A stretch of DNA of 64,000 nucleotides. Origin: an uncultured Pseudohongiella sp. (GTDB taxonomy: Bacteria > Pseudomonadota > Gammaproteobacteria > Pseudomonadales > Pseudohongiellaceae). Positions 8,531 to 17,371 of this stretch are shown in pieces. The DNA lies in contig OX638341.1 of the NCBI GenBank assembly GCA_951812965.1, positions 1,098,438 through 1,162,437 of the forward strand, written 5' to 3'. How positions within the stretch are numbered: position 1 is the stretch's first letter; each line of letters begins with the position of its first letter. The notes under the pieces are model-generated. The model ran no database searches and was not told the origin of the DNA. It saw only the letters and a program-made list of their open reading frames with translations. The position numbers were made by a program, and so were the translations under genes.

Positions 8531-9465
8531 GCTGCCTCCCGCCGGTTTGCGTCTTCGGTAACCGCGCGGAACACGTCTTCGAGTTGCCCGCGCCGCGCAT
8601 GGAACTCCTCTACAGGCCATTGCCGTTGCTGTGCAAGTTGGGAGATGCGCGCGAAGATCGGATTGCCTTCCGAGAGAATCGTGTAACTCGCCTTGTCCAG
8701 CCGGTCCTGCTCGACGCCGGCGATTTCCGCCACGCCTTCGAGTTCGCCGGCCAGGTCGAGTTCGTCGGCCAGCCGCACTTCGACCGCGTGGTGGTAGCGC
8801 GAACGCGCTTCAAGTTCGGACGGCGTGCCGTCGGCGACGATCCTGCCTTCATCGATGATGATGGCGCGGGTGCATACCGCGGTCACTTCTTCAAGAATGT
8901 GAGTGGAAACGACGACGATCTTGTCCCTGGCCAGATTGCGGATGAGTTCCCGCACATGGTTCTTCTGGTTCGGGTCGAGACCGTCGGTGGGCTCGTCAAG
9001 GATCAGCACCTTGGGGTCGTGCAGAATCGCCTGGGTCAGGCCCACCCGGCGCTTGAATCCCTTTGACAGGGTTTCAATGGTCTGATGCGCGACGGATTCG
9101 AGCGCCACGTCGCCCATGACGCCGGCGATGCGCCGGTCGGCTTCTTCGCCGCGGAAGCCGCGAATGCGGGCGATGAAGCGCAGGAACTCCAGCGTCGTCA
9201 TGTCGCCGTAGCAAGGCGCGCCTTCCGGCAGATAACCGATCAGCGCCTTGGCCTCGAGCGGCTGGCTGCCGATATCGAAACCGTCGATGGTGGCGCTGCC
9301 CGCGCTCGGCGCGAGAAAGCCGGTAATGATCTTCATCGTGGTGGACTTGCCGGCGCCGTTCGGACCGAGAAAGCCAAGCACCTCGCCTTCACGGACGTCG
9401 AAACTGAGGTCGTCGACCGCGACGACCTGATCGAATTTTCTGGTCAGGTTTTTAATTTCAATCAC
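8527..9465 (-). CDS. ABC transporter ATP-binding protein (GldA-like)
   Basis: A 312-residue cytoplasmic ATPase. Walker A is at residues 34-42 (GPNGAGKST), the signature-like LSKGFKRRVGL at about 135-145, Walker B with VLILDEPTDGLDP at about 156-168, and the switch His in VVSTHILEEV. The long C-terminal extension (about residues 230-312) is typical of the GldA/CcmA class that energises ABC-2 exporters. It is the first gene of the minus-strand trio; its start is followed upstream by a 180-bp gap to a convergent broken gene end, which probably holds the operon promoter. Confidence 0.93.
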   Translation of the reverse strand: MIEIKNLTRKFDQVVAVDDLSFDVREGEVLGFLGPNGAGKSTTMKIITGFLAPSAGSATIDGFDIGSQPLEAKALIGYLPEGAPCYGDMTTLEFLRFIARIRGFRGEEADRRIAGVMGDVALESVAHQTIETLSKGFKRRVGLTQAILHDPKVLILDEPTDGLDPNQKNHVRELIRNLARDKIVVVSTHILEEVTAVCTRAIIIDEGRIVADGTPSELEARSRYHHAVEVRLADELDLAGELEGVAEIAGVEQDRLDKASYTILSEGNPIFARISQLAQQRQWPVEEFHARRGQLEDVFRAVTEDANRREAA

Positions 9466-9646
9466 TGGTTCCCAATTCTCCCGTCTATGCCTGATCTATC
9501 CGGGCCCGTATGCGGGCGCCCGTTTCAGGCACGCAAATATAAGTATGCCGTCATGATTTTTCAAGACACGGCCCGACCAACCAGCGGGGGCAGGTGGAAA
9601 GCATGTCGTCGGTTTTACATGAAAAATGACGACAACCTGGACAGTC

Positions 9647-10825
9647 CTAATCGGGACGGCATGGTAGTGAGGGCACTGAACCTGTCCAGAGGCGTTCCAG
9701 GAAAACTGCCCAAGGCAAAACGTCTATCGTCCCAATGCGCCGGGCCGCGGGTTCGGCGCACACCACGATAGAAGCGGCGGGTCGGTGCTCTTCGGTGTAG
9801 GCAAGCAAGCCTTTGAGATCCTCACCTCGGACTCTGGCGCCCTTGACCTCGATAGCGACCTGCCCGGTGGCGCCCGCCACGAAATCCACCTCCAGGCCGG
9901 ATTTGGTTCGCCAGTAGCGTATCGGAAAATCGGTCTCGCTAAAACTGCTATATGCCAGCAATTCCATAAGGATGAAGTGCTCGAAGGCGCGGCCGAAATT
10001 CTCTCCCCTAGCCCGCTCGACGCTTCGTCCGCAAACATGACCGGCGACCCCCACATCGAGCAAATAGAATTTGGGAGCGCTCGTGATGATGGCTCGTGAA
10101 CGCCGCCGAGCGAATGGTTCGATCATTTGGCCAAGCAGAGTGTCTTCGAGTATCTGGAAATACTCGCGCACGGTTTTGGAATCCACGCCGCAATCTCTCG
10201 CCAAGCTGGAAAAATTTAGAATTTCCCCGTGGCTGAAGTTCAAAGCGTCGAAGAATCGCGAAAATGCCGCGGCATTGCGCATCAATCCTTCATCGAACAC
10301 TTCCTCCTTCAGATAATCGGCAACGTAACCGCCAAGAGCGCGGCGATGCGCTGTACTGTCGTAGTGGCTGGGCACAAGTCCTCGGTTCAGCGCCCGCAAC
10401 AGATCGAATTCCGGCAGTTCCCGCCAACTCAATGGGTGGAGTTCAAACCGCCAGGCGCGTCCGCCGAGCAAGTTGGCGCCGCCGCGTTTGAGTTTGTGGG
10501 CGCTCGAACCGCAGAGCACGAAGCTCAGGCCCTCGGTTTCGATCAGTCGATGGACTTCATCGAGTATCGCCGGCGCTTTTTGCACTTCGTTGACGATGAT
10601 TGGCAGCCGACGCTGCTTCTCCGGCAGCGCCATGACCTGTTCGCTGAAGGTCCACGGTTACCGCAGGTACTGAATGAAGCGGCGCGTATCGAGTAGATCG
10701 AAATACACAGATTGTGGGAAGCGTTCGGCAAGCAGGGTCGATTTTCCCACTTTACGGGGACCCCAAAGAAAGGCGGACTGGCCAGTCGGCAGGTCGAGCG
10801 CGAGTTGGCGGGAATACATGCCCAT
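9647..10825 (-). pseudogene. AAA+ ATPase with DUF4143 domain, interrupted by in-frame TAA
   Basis: Reading from ATG 10825 gives an AAA N-terminus with Walker A (WGPRKVGKSTLL, residues 21-32), then TAA at 10658-10660 (codon 56). The same frame continues without shift as PWTFSEQVMALPEKQRRLPI into the Walker B-like IIVNEVQKAP, the sensor region VLCGSSAHKL and the C-terminal DUF4143 module with a PD-(D/E)XK-like core (LEVDFV...IEVKG). The parts join exactly at the stop, so this is a single nonsense change and not a frameshift. The 3' fragment could restart at ATG 10633 but would lack the P-loop. Family members are common, poorly understood ATPases, sometimes considered toxin- or defence-related. 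Confidence 0.85.
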
Positions 10826-10855
10826 TCGTAATTAATTCCAAATTGGCTAGACTAA

Positions 10856-10873
10856 TTCGGAGTTAACTCCGAA
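10856..10873. promoter_or_regulatory. 18-bp perfect palindrome upstream of the DUF4143 gene
   Basis: ttcggagttaactccgaa is a perfect inverted repeat 31 bp upstream of the ATG at 10825, in an AT-rich stretch (10827-10860) that would suit a promoter. It could be an operator for the gene; no regulator gene lies next to it. Confidence 0.4.
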
Positions 10874-10931
10874 AAAGTTTCAGTGCAAGTAATTGGTTCG
10901 AGCGTGGAGAGGCTCAGTCCCCTTCAGCATC

Positions 10932-10957
10932 TAGGGGCGAGGCATGCCTCGCCCCTA
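10932..10957. repeat. Single perfect palindrome of the dispersed element
   Basis: taggggcgagg-catg-cctcgccccta is a perfect 26-bp palindrome. It is an L-type core with the outer GGGG/CCCC arm on both sides, unlike the usual left half whose inner arm ends in CGCCCGCG. It sits between the broken DUF4143 gene and xylA's 3' end. Confidence 0.85.
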
Positions 10958-11006
10958 CGGTCTCACATGTATCTGAACCTGGACAGATTGCAGGCGACCC
11001 AAAAGT

Positions 11007-12356
11007 CTAGCGGATAGCGTTTGCGATGTGATCGTTGATCAGATTCTCCACCAGTTCCTGTTTGCCGCTGATCTGTTCGGGTTCCGCGGAGCCGGCGGCG
11101 ATGTCGCGTAGCGCCGCCAGGTCGAGTTCTCCATTCTCGAAGCGTTTGCCGTCTCCGGATTCGAAGCTGCTGTATCGTTCTTGCGCCAGCGTGCGCATTC
11201 TCGGGTCCCGGCGCACGCTGTCGGCTATGAGCAAGCCTCGGGCAAACGAGTCCATGCCGCCGATGTGGGCGATGAACATGTCTTCGACGTCGGTCGATTC
11301 CCGCCTGACCTTCGCGTCGAAATTGAGCCCTCCGCTGCCGAGACCGCCGGCTTCGAGCACCACCATCATGCCGTGGATGCAATCATACAGGTCGAGCGGG
11401 AACTGGTCGGTGTCCCAGCCGTTTTGCGGGTCGCCGCGATTGGCGTCGATGGAGCCGAGCAGGCCCGCGTCCGCGGCCATGCGCAGGTCGTGCGCGAACG
11501 GGTGTCCCGCCAGTGTGGCGTGGTTCGCTTCTATATTCAGCTTGAAATCACCCGCCAGTCCGTAGTGGCGCAGAAATCCGATGACAGTCTGGGCATCGAA
11601 ATCGTATTGATGCTTCATCGGCTCCATTGGTTTGGGTTCGATCAGGAACGTGCCGTCGAAACCGATCGAGCGGCCGTAGTCCCGGGCTTTTTCCAGGAAC
11701 ATCGCCATGTGTTCGAGTTCCCGGCGCGTGTCGGTGTTCTGCAGGCAGGCATAACCTTCGCGCCCGCCCCAGAAGACGTAATTGCCGCCGCCAAGTGCGA
11801 CGGTGGCGTCAAGCGCCGCTTTCACCTGGGCAGCGGCCCGCGCGACGACGGCGAAATCCGGATTCGTCGCGGCCCCGTTCATGTATCGTGGGTGTGAGAA
11901 CAGGTTTGCCGTGCCCCAGAGCAGCCGCAAACCGGTTTCGCGTTGTCGTTCGCCGGCGAGTTCGACCATGGCGCGCAGGTTTTCTTCCGATTCCGCGACC
12001 GAGACGCCTTCGCTGGACAGGTCGAAATCATGGAAGCACCAGAACGGCACGTTCAGTTTGCTGAAGAACTCGAATGCCGCGTCGAGCCGGTCGCGCGATC
12101 GGTCCATCGCGTCCGCGCGTTCCGCCCATGCGTGCCTGCGCGTTCCGGGGCCGAACGGGTCGGCGCCTTCAGCGCAGAACGTGTGCCAGTAACAGACCGC
12201 GAAACGCAGGTGCTCTTCCATCGTCTTGCCCGCCACGATCCGCGCGGGATCATAGGCCTTGAACGCGAGCGCGTTGCCGGATTCAGGTCCTTCGTACCGG
12301 ATTTGCCCGATGCCCGGAAAATACTCCCGATCTCCGACGAAAACTGTTCGATTCAT
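11007..12356 (-). CDS. xylA: Xylose isomerase
   Basis: Interconverts D-xylose and D-xylulose in the cytoplasm; a 449-residue class II-type enzyme. Diagnostic segments include [12 protein letters not shown] (catalytic His and Asp), [24 protein letters not shown] (metal-binding Glu), [12 protein letters not shown] and [19 protein letters not shown] (metal ligands). The ATG at 12356 has AGAGGA 6 bases upstream; in-frame ATGs at 12362 and 12371 are less well placed. It follows xylB on the same strand after a 36-base gap, so the two form an operon xylB-xylA. Confidence 0.97.
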   Translation of the reverse strand: MNRTVFVGDREYFPGIGQIRYEGPESGNALAFKAYDPARIVAGKTMEEHLRFAVCYWHTFCAEGADPFGPGTRRHAWAERADAMDRSRDRLDAAFEFFSKLNVPFWCFHDFDLSSEGVSVAESEENLRAMVELAGERQRETGLRLLWGTANLFSHPRYMNGAATNPDFAVVARAAAQVKAALDATVALGGGNYVFWGGREGYACLQNTDTRRELEHMAMFLEKARDYGRSIGFDGTFLIEPKPMEPMKHQYDFDAQTVIGFLRHYGLAGDFKLNIEANHATLAGHPFAHDLRMAADAGLLGSIDANRGDPQNGWDTDQFPLDLYDCIHGMMVVLEAGGLGSGGLNFDAKVRRESTDVEDMFIAHIGGMDSFARGLLIADSVRRDPRMRTLAQERYSSFESGDGKRFENGELDLAALRDIAAGSAEPEQISGKQELVENLINDHIANAIR

Positions 12357-12392
12357 GTTCATTCCTCTCACCGTTCCGGGCTGAGTCCGGAT

Positions 12393-13874
12393 TCAGGCAT
12401 ACAGCGAGGCGACCGCCGCTGCCGCTTGCTGATACCGGCCGTAAGCGTCTTCGTAGAATTTCACTGCGTCGCGCCGGGGCTCGCAGCACTTCTCGCCGTC
12501 CCGCGTAAGAGCGACGCCGGAAAGTTCGGTGATCGAGGCGCCGGGCTCGAGCAGTTGCATTGCCTGCAAAGCCGCGCCGAAAGCGGCGCCTTCCTGCTGT
12601 TCGTAAACCGTGACTGGAGCGGCGCAGATATCGGCGACGAGTTGGCGCCATTTGCCGCTCTTGGCGCCGCCTCCGGTCAATACGATTTCGCTTGTTCCAA
12701 CACCGAGGGCGGCAAGTTCGTCGATACCGAATTTCAATGCGAAGGTAGCACCTTCGACCGCTGAGCGCAGAAAGTTCTCCGGCTTCATGTTGCGGCTGTC
12801 GAGACCGACGATACAGCCGCGGGCTCTCGGGAGATTCGGCGTGCGTTCACCATTGAAGTAAGGCAGCGTGATCACTCCTTCCGAGCCGCGCGGCGTCTGT
12901 TCGATGCGGGATTCGAACTCCGTCAGGTCAGCGCCGAGCAGGTTCCGCATCAGCTCCGTCGTGACGGTGCAGTTCATCGTGCAAAGCAATGGCAGCCAGC
13001 CGCCGGTCGATGAACAGAAGGCGGCGATGTTGCCCCCGGGGTCGATGACGGGCTTGTCCGCAAAGGCATACACGGTGCCCGAGGTTCCCAGGCTCATGGT
13101 TACTATTCCGGGACTGACATTGCCGGTGCCGATGGCGCCCATCATGTTGTCGCCGCCGCCGATGGCAACCGGAATGCCCGCGGGAATGCCGAGTTCGGCG
13201 GCCGCATTGGCTCGGACTTCGCCGATCGCTTCATTTTCGATTCGCGGGGGAGGCAGGCATTCGCCCAGATTCCGGTCCGGGTCGACCGCGCGCAACAAGG
13301 CCGGCGACCATTCGCGCCGGCGGATGTCGAGCAAGCCGGTGCCGGAAGCGTCGCCCATTTCCATGCAGCGCTCCCCGGTCAGATAAAGATTGAGATAATC
13401 GTGGGGCAGCAGAATAGCGTCGAGCTTTTCGTATTCGCGCGGAAGGTTCTTCTTCAGCCAGCGAATCTTCGATGCCGTGTAGCCGGCGAGAATCGGATTC
13501 CCCGCGTGTTCGATGCAGGCATCGAATCCGCCGGCTTCGCGCATGATCTCGGCGCATTCGATTTCAGTCGAGGTGTCGCACCACAATTTCACCGGCGCGA
13601 GCACGTTATCGGCTTCATCGACGGCGACGAAGCCATGTTGTTGGCCTGAAACCGCGAGTGCGCGGGTGGAAGCGCGGAGTTCCGCATCGACCCTGGAAAA
13701 TGCAGTCTTCAGTGCGGACAGCCACCAATGGGTTTGCTGCTCGGCGGTACCGCTTTTGTCCTGATGGAGTTCCAGCGGAGCGGATTCCACCGCCGCGACC
13801 TCACGGCGATCCACATCGTAAAACACCAGCTTGAGCGCCTGCGTGCCGAGATCGATGCCGACTACGCTGTTCAA
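12393..13874 (-). CDS. xylB: Xylulokinase
   Basis: Phosphorylates D-xylulose to xylulose 5-phosphate, feeding the pentose phosphate pathway; FGGY family, 493 residues. The N-terminal phosphate motif GIDLGTQALKLVFYD, SGQQHGFVAV, the substrate Asp region LLPHDYLNLYLTGE, GGGDNMMGAIGTG and ATP-site motif LTGGGAKSGKW are all present. The best start is a TTG at 13874 with GGAGAA just upstream, giving MNSVVGIDLG; the ATG at 13931 would add residues translated from the palindromic repeat region. First gene of the xyl operon; the symporter gene lies divergently. Confidence 0.95.
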   Translation of the reverse strand: MNSVVGIDLGTQALKLVFYDVDRREVAAVESAPLELHQDKSGTAEQQTHWWLSALKTAFSRVDAELRASTRALAVSGQQHGFVAVDEADNVLAPVKLWCDTSTEIECAEIMREAGGFDACIEHAGNPILAGYTASKIRWLKKNLPREYEKLDAILLPHDYLNLYLTGERCMEMGDASGTGLLDIRRREWSPALLRAVDPDRNLGECLPPPRIENEAIGEVRANAAAELGIPAGIPVAIGGGDNMMGAIGTGNVSPGIVTMSLGTSGTVYAFADKPVIDPGGNIAAFCSSTGGWLPLLCTMNCTVTTELMRNLLGADLTEFESRIEQTPRGSEGVITLPYFNGERTPNLPRARGCIVGLDSRNMKPENFLRSAVEGATFALKFGIDELAALGVGTSEIVLTGGGAKSGKWRQLVADICAAPVTVYEQQEGAAFGAALQAMQLLEPGASITELSGVALTRDGEKCCEPRRDAVKFYEDAYGRYQQAAAAVASLYA

Positions 13875-13939
13875 AGTTGATTCTCCATTCGGATTTCCCG
13901 CCCGTTCGTCTGTGCCCAGGTTCAGAAACATGTGAGACG

Positions 13940-14018
13940 GTAGCGGCGAGGCATGCCTCGCCCGCAGAAAGCCTCGATATCGCACAACGCCCGCGGGCGA
14001 CGCATGCGTCGCCCCTAC
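13940..14018 (+). repeat. Composite palindromic element in the xylB/symporter divergent region
   Basis: A 79-bp L-spacer-R copy: left half gtagcggcgaggcatgcctcg (one G to C change), right half cgggcgacgcatgcgtcgcccctac. It occupies over a third of the 218-bp divergent region between the xylose operon and the symporter gene, so it probably lies in the leader of one or both transcripts. Confidence 0.85.
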
Positions 14019-14092
14019 CGAACACGCACAGTCTGTTTACAAGACCCGCGTAATCGTAGATTCTTGACCCGCACTTAACAAGGATCAGACTA

Positions 14093-15760
14093 TTGCCTTC
14101 ACTCAGTACTCTCGACTGGATCGTCATCGCCGCCTATTTCGGCGTGCTGCTGGCGCTGGTCGTGGCCGTCACGCGCCGACACCAGACCTCGACGGATTAC
14201 TTCCTTGCCGGCCGTAATGTCGGTTTCTTTGCCATCGGCGCGTCAATCTTCGCCTCGAATATCGGCTCCGAGCACATCGTCGGACTGGCGGGGCAAGGGG
14301 CGTCCACCGGCCTGGCCATGGCGCATTACGAGTTGCATGCGTGGATCGTCGTTCTGCTTGCCTGGGTGTTTGTTCCCTTTTATTACCAGGCAGGCGTGTT
14401 CACCATGCCGGAATTCCTCGAGCGGCGGTTCGGGCCGAAACCACGCTGGATTCTTTCACTGGTTTCGCTGGCGGCTTATGTGCTGACCAAGGTTTCCGTT
14501 ACCGTCTATGCTGGCGCCATCATTTTCCGGACCTTGTTGCCGGACACCTTCGGCAGCCCCGACGCGGCGTTCTGGGTCGGCGCGGTCGTAACCGTTCTGC
14601 TCACGGGAATGTACACTGTCGCCGGCGGTCTGCGAGCCGTGCTGTATACCGACTCGGTGCAAGCCTTTGTGTTGATCCTCGGTTCGGCATCGATCACCTG
14701 GTTCGGGCTCCAGCAACTGGGCGGCTGGGGCGAATTGCAGTCTTTCGCCGCGGCCAATGTCGCCGATTACGCATTATGGCGACCCTTGTCCGATCCTGAA
14801 TTCCCCTGGCTCGGAATACTCGTTGCATCGCCCATTGTCGGCATCTGGTACTGGTGCACCGATCAATACATCGTGCAACGCACCCTGGCGGCGAAAGACC
14901 TGCGGGCGGCCCGCCGCGGCGCCTTGTGGGGCGCCTTTCTCAAGGTCTGGCCCGTCTTCATCTTCCTCGTGCCGGGGCTGATCGGCGCCGCATTGAACGA
15001 CCGTGGCATGTTGCAGATTCCGATTGACGCGGCAGGCAATCTCGCCGGCGACCAGGTCTTTCCGACGATGGTGGTCTCACTGCTTCCGGCCGGATTGCGC
15101 GGGCTCGTGGTAGCCGGATTGCTGGCCGCGCTGATGAGTTCCCTGTCCTCGCTGTTCAATTCGACCGCCACGCTGTTTACGGTCGACGTGTACGAGAAAT
15201 TCAGGCCGAACGCCTCGGAACAGCAGATCGTCAACGTCGGCCGGCTCGCGACGGGCGTCGTCATCGTACTCGGCCTGATCTGGATTCCGATCATGCCGGC
15301 TGTCTCCGAAGGCGGGCTTTACCAATACCTGCAGAATGTGCAGAGTTACCTGGCGCCGCCCATCACCGCGGTCTTTCTGCTGGGGCTGTTCAACCAGCGA
15401 ATCAATGCGCGCGGCGCGGTCTGGGGCATGGGTCTCGGCTTCGTGCTCGGCATGACCAAACTCGGTCTGCAAGCCGTTTTCGGCAGCGGTAAGATCGAAA
15501 ATCCGGTGTTTCTCGCGGCCATCGCCGATTTCAATTTCCTGTATTTTTCCGGCGTACTTTTCCTGATCAGTATCGCCGTAATCATCGTTTTCTCCTTTGG
15601 CGGCGAGTCGCCGAAGCCCGAACAGATTCGCGGCCTGACCCTGGCGACCATCGATCGCGAGGCCGTGCGGCAAAGCTGGAATCGCAGTGACGTGATCGCC
15701 ACCGCGGTCATATTGAGCCTGGTTGCGGCGGTCTACATCTATTTCTCCTTCTGGGTTTAA
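14093..15760 (+). CDS. Sodium:solute symporter (SGLT/SSS family), probably sugar uptake
   Basis: An inner-membrane Na+-coupled transporter of 555 residues with about 14 hydrophobic segments. The family signature runs through TDYFLAGRNVGFFAIGASI, SNIGSEHIVGLAGQGA and, later, VAGLLAALMSSLSSLFNSTATL. The close match to the vSGLT/SGLT1 pattern (GSEHIVGLAGQGA) and the divergent position beside xylB-xylA suggest that xylose or a related sugar is carried; that is inference. The start is TTG at 14093 with AAGGA 8-9 bases upstream. Confidence 0.92.
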   Translation: MPSLSTLDWIVIAAYFGVLLALVVAVTRRHQTSTDYFLAGRNVGFFAIGASIFASNIGSEHIVGLAGQGASTGLAMAHYELHAWIVVLLAWVFVPFYYQAGVFTMPEFLERRFGPKPRWILSLVSLAAYVLTKVSVTVYAGAIIFRTLLPDTFGSPDAAFWVGAVVTVLLTGMYTVAGGLRAVLYTDSVQAFVLILGSASITWFGLQQLGGWGELQSFAAANVADYALWRPLSDPEFPWLGILVASPIVGIWYWCTDQYIVQRTLAAKDLRAARRGALWGAFLKVWPVFIFLVPGLIGAALNDRGMLQIPIDAAGNLAGDQVFPTMVVSLLPAGLRGLVVAGLLAALMSSLSSLFNSTATLFTVDVYEKFRPNASEQQIVNVGRLATGVVIVLGLIWIPIMPAVSEGGLYQYLQNVQSYLAPPITAVFLLGLFNQRINARGAVWGMGLGFVLGMTKLGLQAVFGSGKIENPVFLAAIADFNFLYFSGVLFLISIAVIIVFSFGGESPKPEQIRGLTLATIDREAVRQSWNRSDVIATAVILSLVAAVYIYFSFWV

Positions 15761-15769
15761 AATGGCGTC

Positions 15770-15922
15770 ATGACAAGACACTTCCCGGTTTCAGCCCGGC
15801 TTGCGCTATTGTTGACCGGGTTCCTGTTACTGACCGCCTGCGGACAGAAGGGTGGCCTGGTGCGCCCGGAAGCGGCGGATTCCTTTGCACAGTCCGGGCC
15901 GGCTGCCGTTATTTCTCTTTAG
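15770..15922 (+). CDS. lptM: LptM-type (YifL) small lipoprotein
   Basis: A 50-residue protein. A hydrophobic signal leads to the lipobox LLTACGQKG, with Cys24 as the lipidation site. The sequence CGQKGxL and the position directly before lysA-dapF match the LptM/LppL/YifL family, which assists maturation of the LptD translocon in E. coli. The gene is too short for common ORF cut-offs. It begins 9 bases after the symporter stop, and the TAG at 15920-15922 is immediately followed by a hairpin. Confidence 0.85.
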   Translation: MTRHFPVSARLALLLTGFLLLTACGQKGGLVRPEAADSFAQSGPAAVISL

Positions 15923-15951
15923 GGAAGCTCTAATCAAGTCAGAGCTTCCCT
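15921..15951 (+). terminator. Perfect 11-bp stem directly after lptM
   Basis: agggaagctct (15921-15931) pairs with agagcttccct (15941-15951) across a 9-base loop. It begins inside the lptM stop codon. No U-run follows, so a classical Rho-independent terminator is doubtful; it may instead be an RNA-stability or processing hairpin. Confidence 0.5.
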
Positions 15952-15972
15952 GCGGCACAGGGATGTGCTGCC

Positions 15973-16064
15973 GAATTTAATGGCGTAAGCCATTGAATTC
16001 GCGAGCAAAACAAAACCACGCTTTTGTTTTGCGATAATGAAAAATTCCATGGAGGGAATTTTTC
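15973..16064 (+). repeat. Three further consecutive inverted repeats ahead of lysA
   Basis: Three stems follow one another: 15973-15984 with 15989-16000 (gaatttaatggc / gccattgaattc, loop GTAA); 16005-16015 with 16022-16032 (gcaaaacaaaa / ttttgttttgc, 6-base loop); 16039-16048 with 16055-16064 (gaaaaattcc / ggaatttttc). The region is AT-richer than its neighbours. Together with the hairpin at 15921 it makes four in a row within 144 bp, in the 5' region of lysA. It could be a mobile repeat unit or a structured leader. Confidence 0.7.
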
Positions 16065-16098
16065 AAATACTTAAGTCTCTCATTCAGAGCCGAATACG

Positions 16099-17346
16099 AT
16101 GGACCACTTTCTGTATCGTGGCGATGAGTTGTTCGCCGAAGACGTTGCTGTCGCCGAAATTGCGGAAAGCGTCGGTACGCCTTGCTACATCTATTGCCGG
16201 GCAACGCTTGAGCGTCATTACCGGGTTTACCGGGAGGCGCTCGGAGGACTCGACGGTCTGATTTGCTTCGCGGTCAAGGCCAATTCCAACCTGGCGGTGT
16301 TGAATGTACTGGCGCGCCTCGGGAGCGGATTCGACATTGTTTCGGGGGGCGAGCTTGAACGTGTGCTCGCAGCCGGTGGCGATGCGGGCAAGACGGTGTT
16401 TTCAGGTCCGGGCAAGAGCGCGCGGGAAATCCGGCAGGCGCTCGAAGCCGGTATCCGCTGTTTCAATGTCGAGTCGGAAGCGGAACTCGAACGAATCAAT
16501 GACATCGCCGGGAAGCAGGGTCGCGTCGCTCCCGTTTCGCTACGCATCAATCCCGATGTCGATGCCGGCACGCATCCCTATATCGCCACCGGCCTGAAGG
16601 AAAGCAAGTTCGGCATTCCTGCCGAACGCGCTTTCCTGCTTTATCGGCGCGCCGAACGTCTGCCGGCGATCGACCCGATCGGCATCGACTGCCATATCGG
16701 ATCGCAATTGACCAGCGTCGCGCCTTTTATCGACGCCATAGATCGGTTGTTGCCGATCGTCGAGGAACTGGAAGGCGAGGGCATCCGGCTGCGGCATTTC
16801 GACACCGGCGGGGGTCTCGGCGTTCGCTATGGCGACGAGGCGCCGCCGCAGCCGGACGAAATGATGCGGGCGGTCGCGAGCCGTTTCCGCGGCCGGGAGT
16901 TGAAACTCGTGATCGAACCCGGCCGTTCGATCGCCGCCAACGCCGGAATCTTCGTAACCGGGGTTGAGTATCTGAAGTCGAATTCGGCGCGCAATTTCGC
17001 CATCGTCGACGGCGCCATGAACGATTTGCTGCGTCCCGCGCTGTACGGCGCCTGGCAGGAAATCATTCCGGTTCGCCGGCGGCATGGGGAAACGACCGAT
17101 TACGATGTCGTTGGACCGGTTTGCGAGTCGGCCGATTTTCTTGGCAAGGACCGTCAACTTTGCCTGGAGCCCGGCGACATGCTTGCGGTGCGCGGCGCGG
17201 GCGCCTATGGATTCGTCATGAGCAGCAATTACAATTCTCGAGAGCGCGCGGCGGAAGTCATGGTCGACGGCGACGCGTATCACGTTGTGCGGCGGCGCGA
17301 GGAACTCGGCGCCCAACTTGCGCTCGAGTCCATCCTGCCAGGCTGA
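16099..17346 (+). CDS. lysA: Diaminopimelate decarboxylase
   Basis: PLP-dependent enzyme converting meso-diaminopimelate to L-lysine; 415 residues, alanine-racemase-like fold type III. The PLP lysine lies in ICFAVKANSNLAVL (about residue 60), followed by the glycine-rich HFDTGGGLGVRY, EPGRSIAANAG and CESADFLGKDR, which carries the active-site Cys. ATG at 16099 begins MDHFLYRGDELFAED, typical for the family. It lies 34 bp after a cluster of hairpins and is followed by dapF, so both steps around meso-DAP are co-encoded. Confidence 0.97.
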   Translation: MDHFLYRGDELFAEDVAVAEIAESVGTPCYIYCRATLERHYRVYREALGGLDGLICFAVKANSNLAVLNVLARLGSGFDIVSGGELERVLAAGGDAGKTVFSGPGKSAREIRQALEAGIRCFNVESEAELERINDIAGKQGRVAPVSLRINPDVDAGTHPYIATGLKESKFGIPAERAFLLYRRAERLPAIDPIGIDCHIGSQLTSVAPFIDAIDRLLPIVEELEGEGIRLRHFDTGGGLGVRYGDEAPPQPDEMMRAVASRFRGRELKLVIEPGRSIAANAGIFVTGVEYLKSNSARNFAIVDGAMNDLLRPALYGAWQEIIPVRRRHGETTDYDVVGPVCESADFLGKDRQLCLEPGDMLAVRGAGAYGFVMSSNYNSRERAAEVMVDGDAYHVVRRREELGAQLALESILPG

Positions 17347-17371
17347 GATGGGCGTAAACGAGATCGACGCC

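Noticed and set aside
9085..9771. 228-residue open frame on the plus strand opposite the ABC ATPase
   Set aside because: It is antisense to a well-supported ATPase gene, with no recognised motif and a high-GC shadow composition.
15977..16204. 75-residue minus-strand frame over the hairpin region
   Set aside because: It overlaps the lysA start on the opposite strand and is mainly a translation of the inverted repeats.
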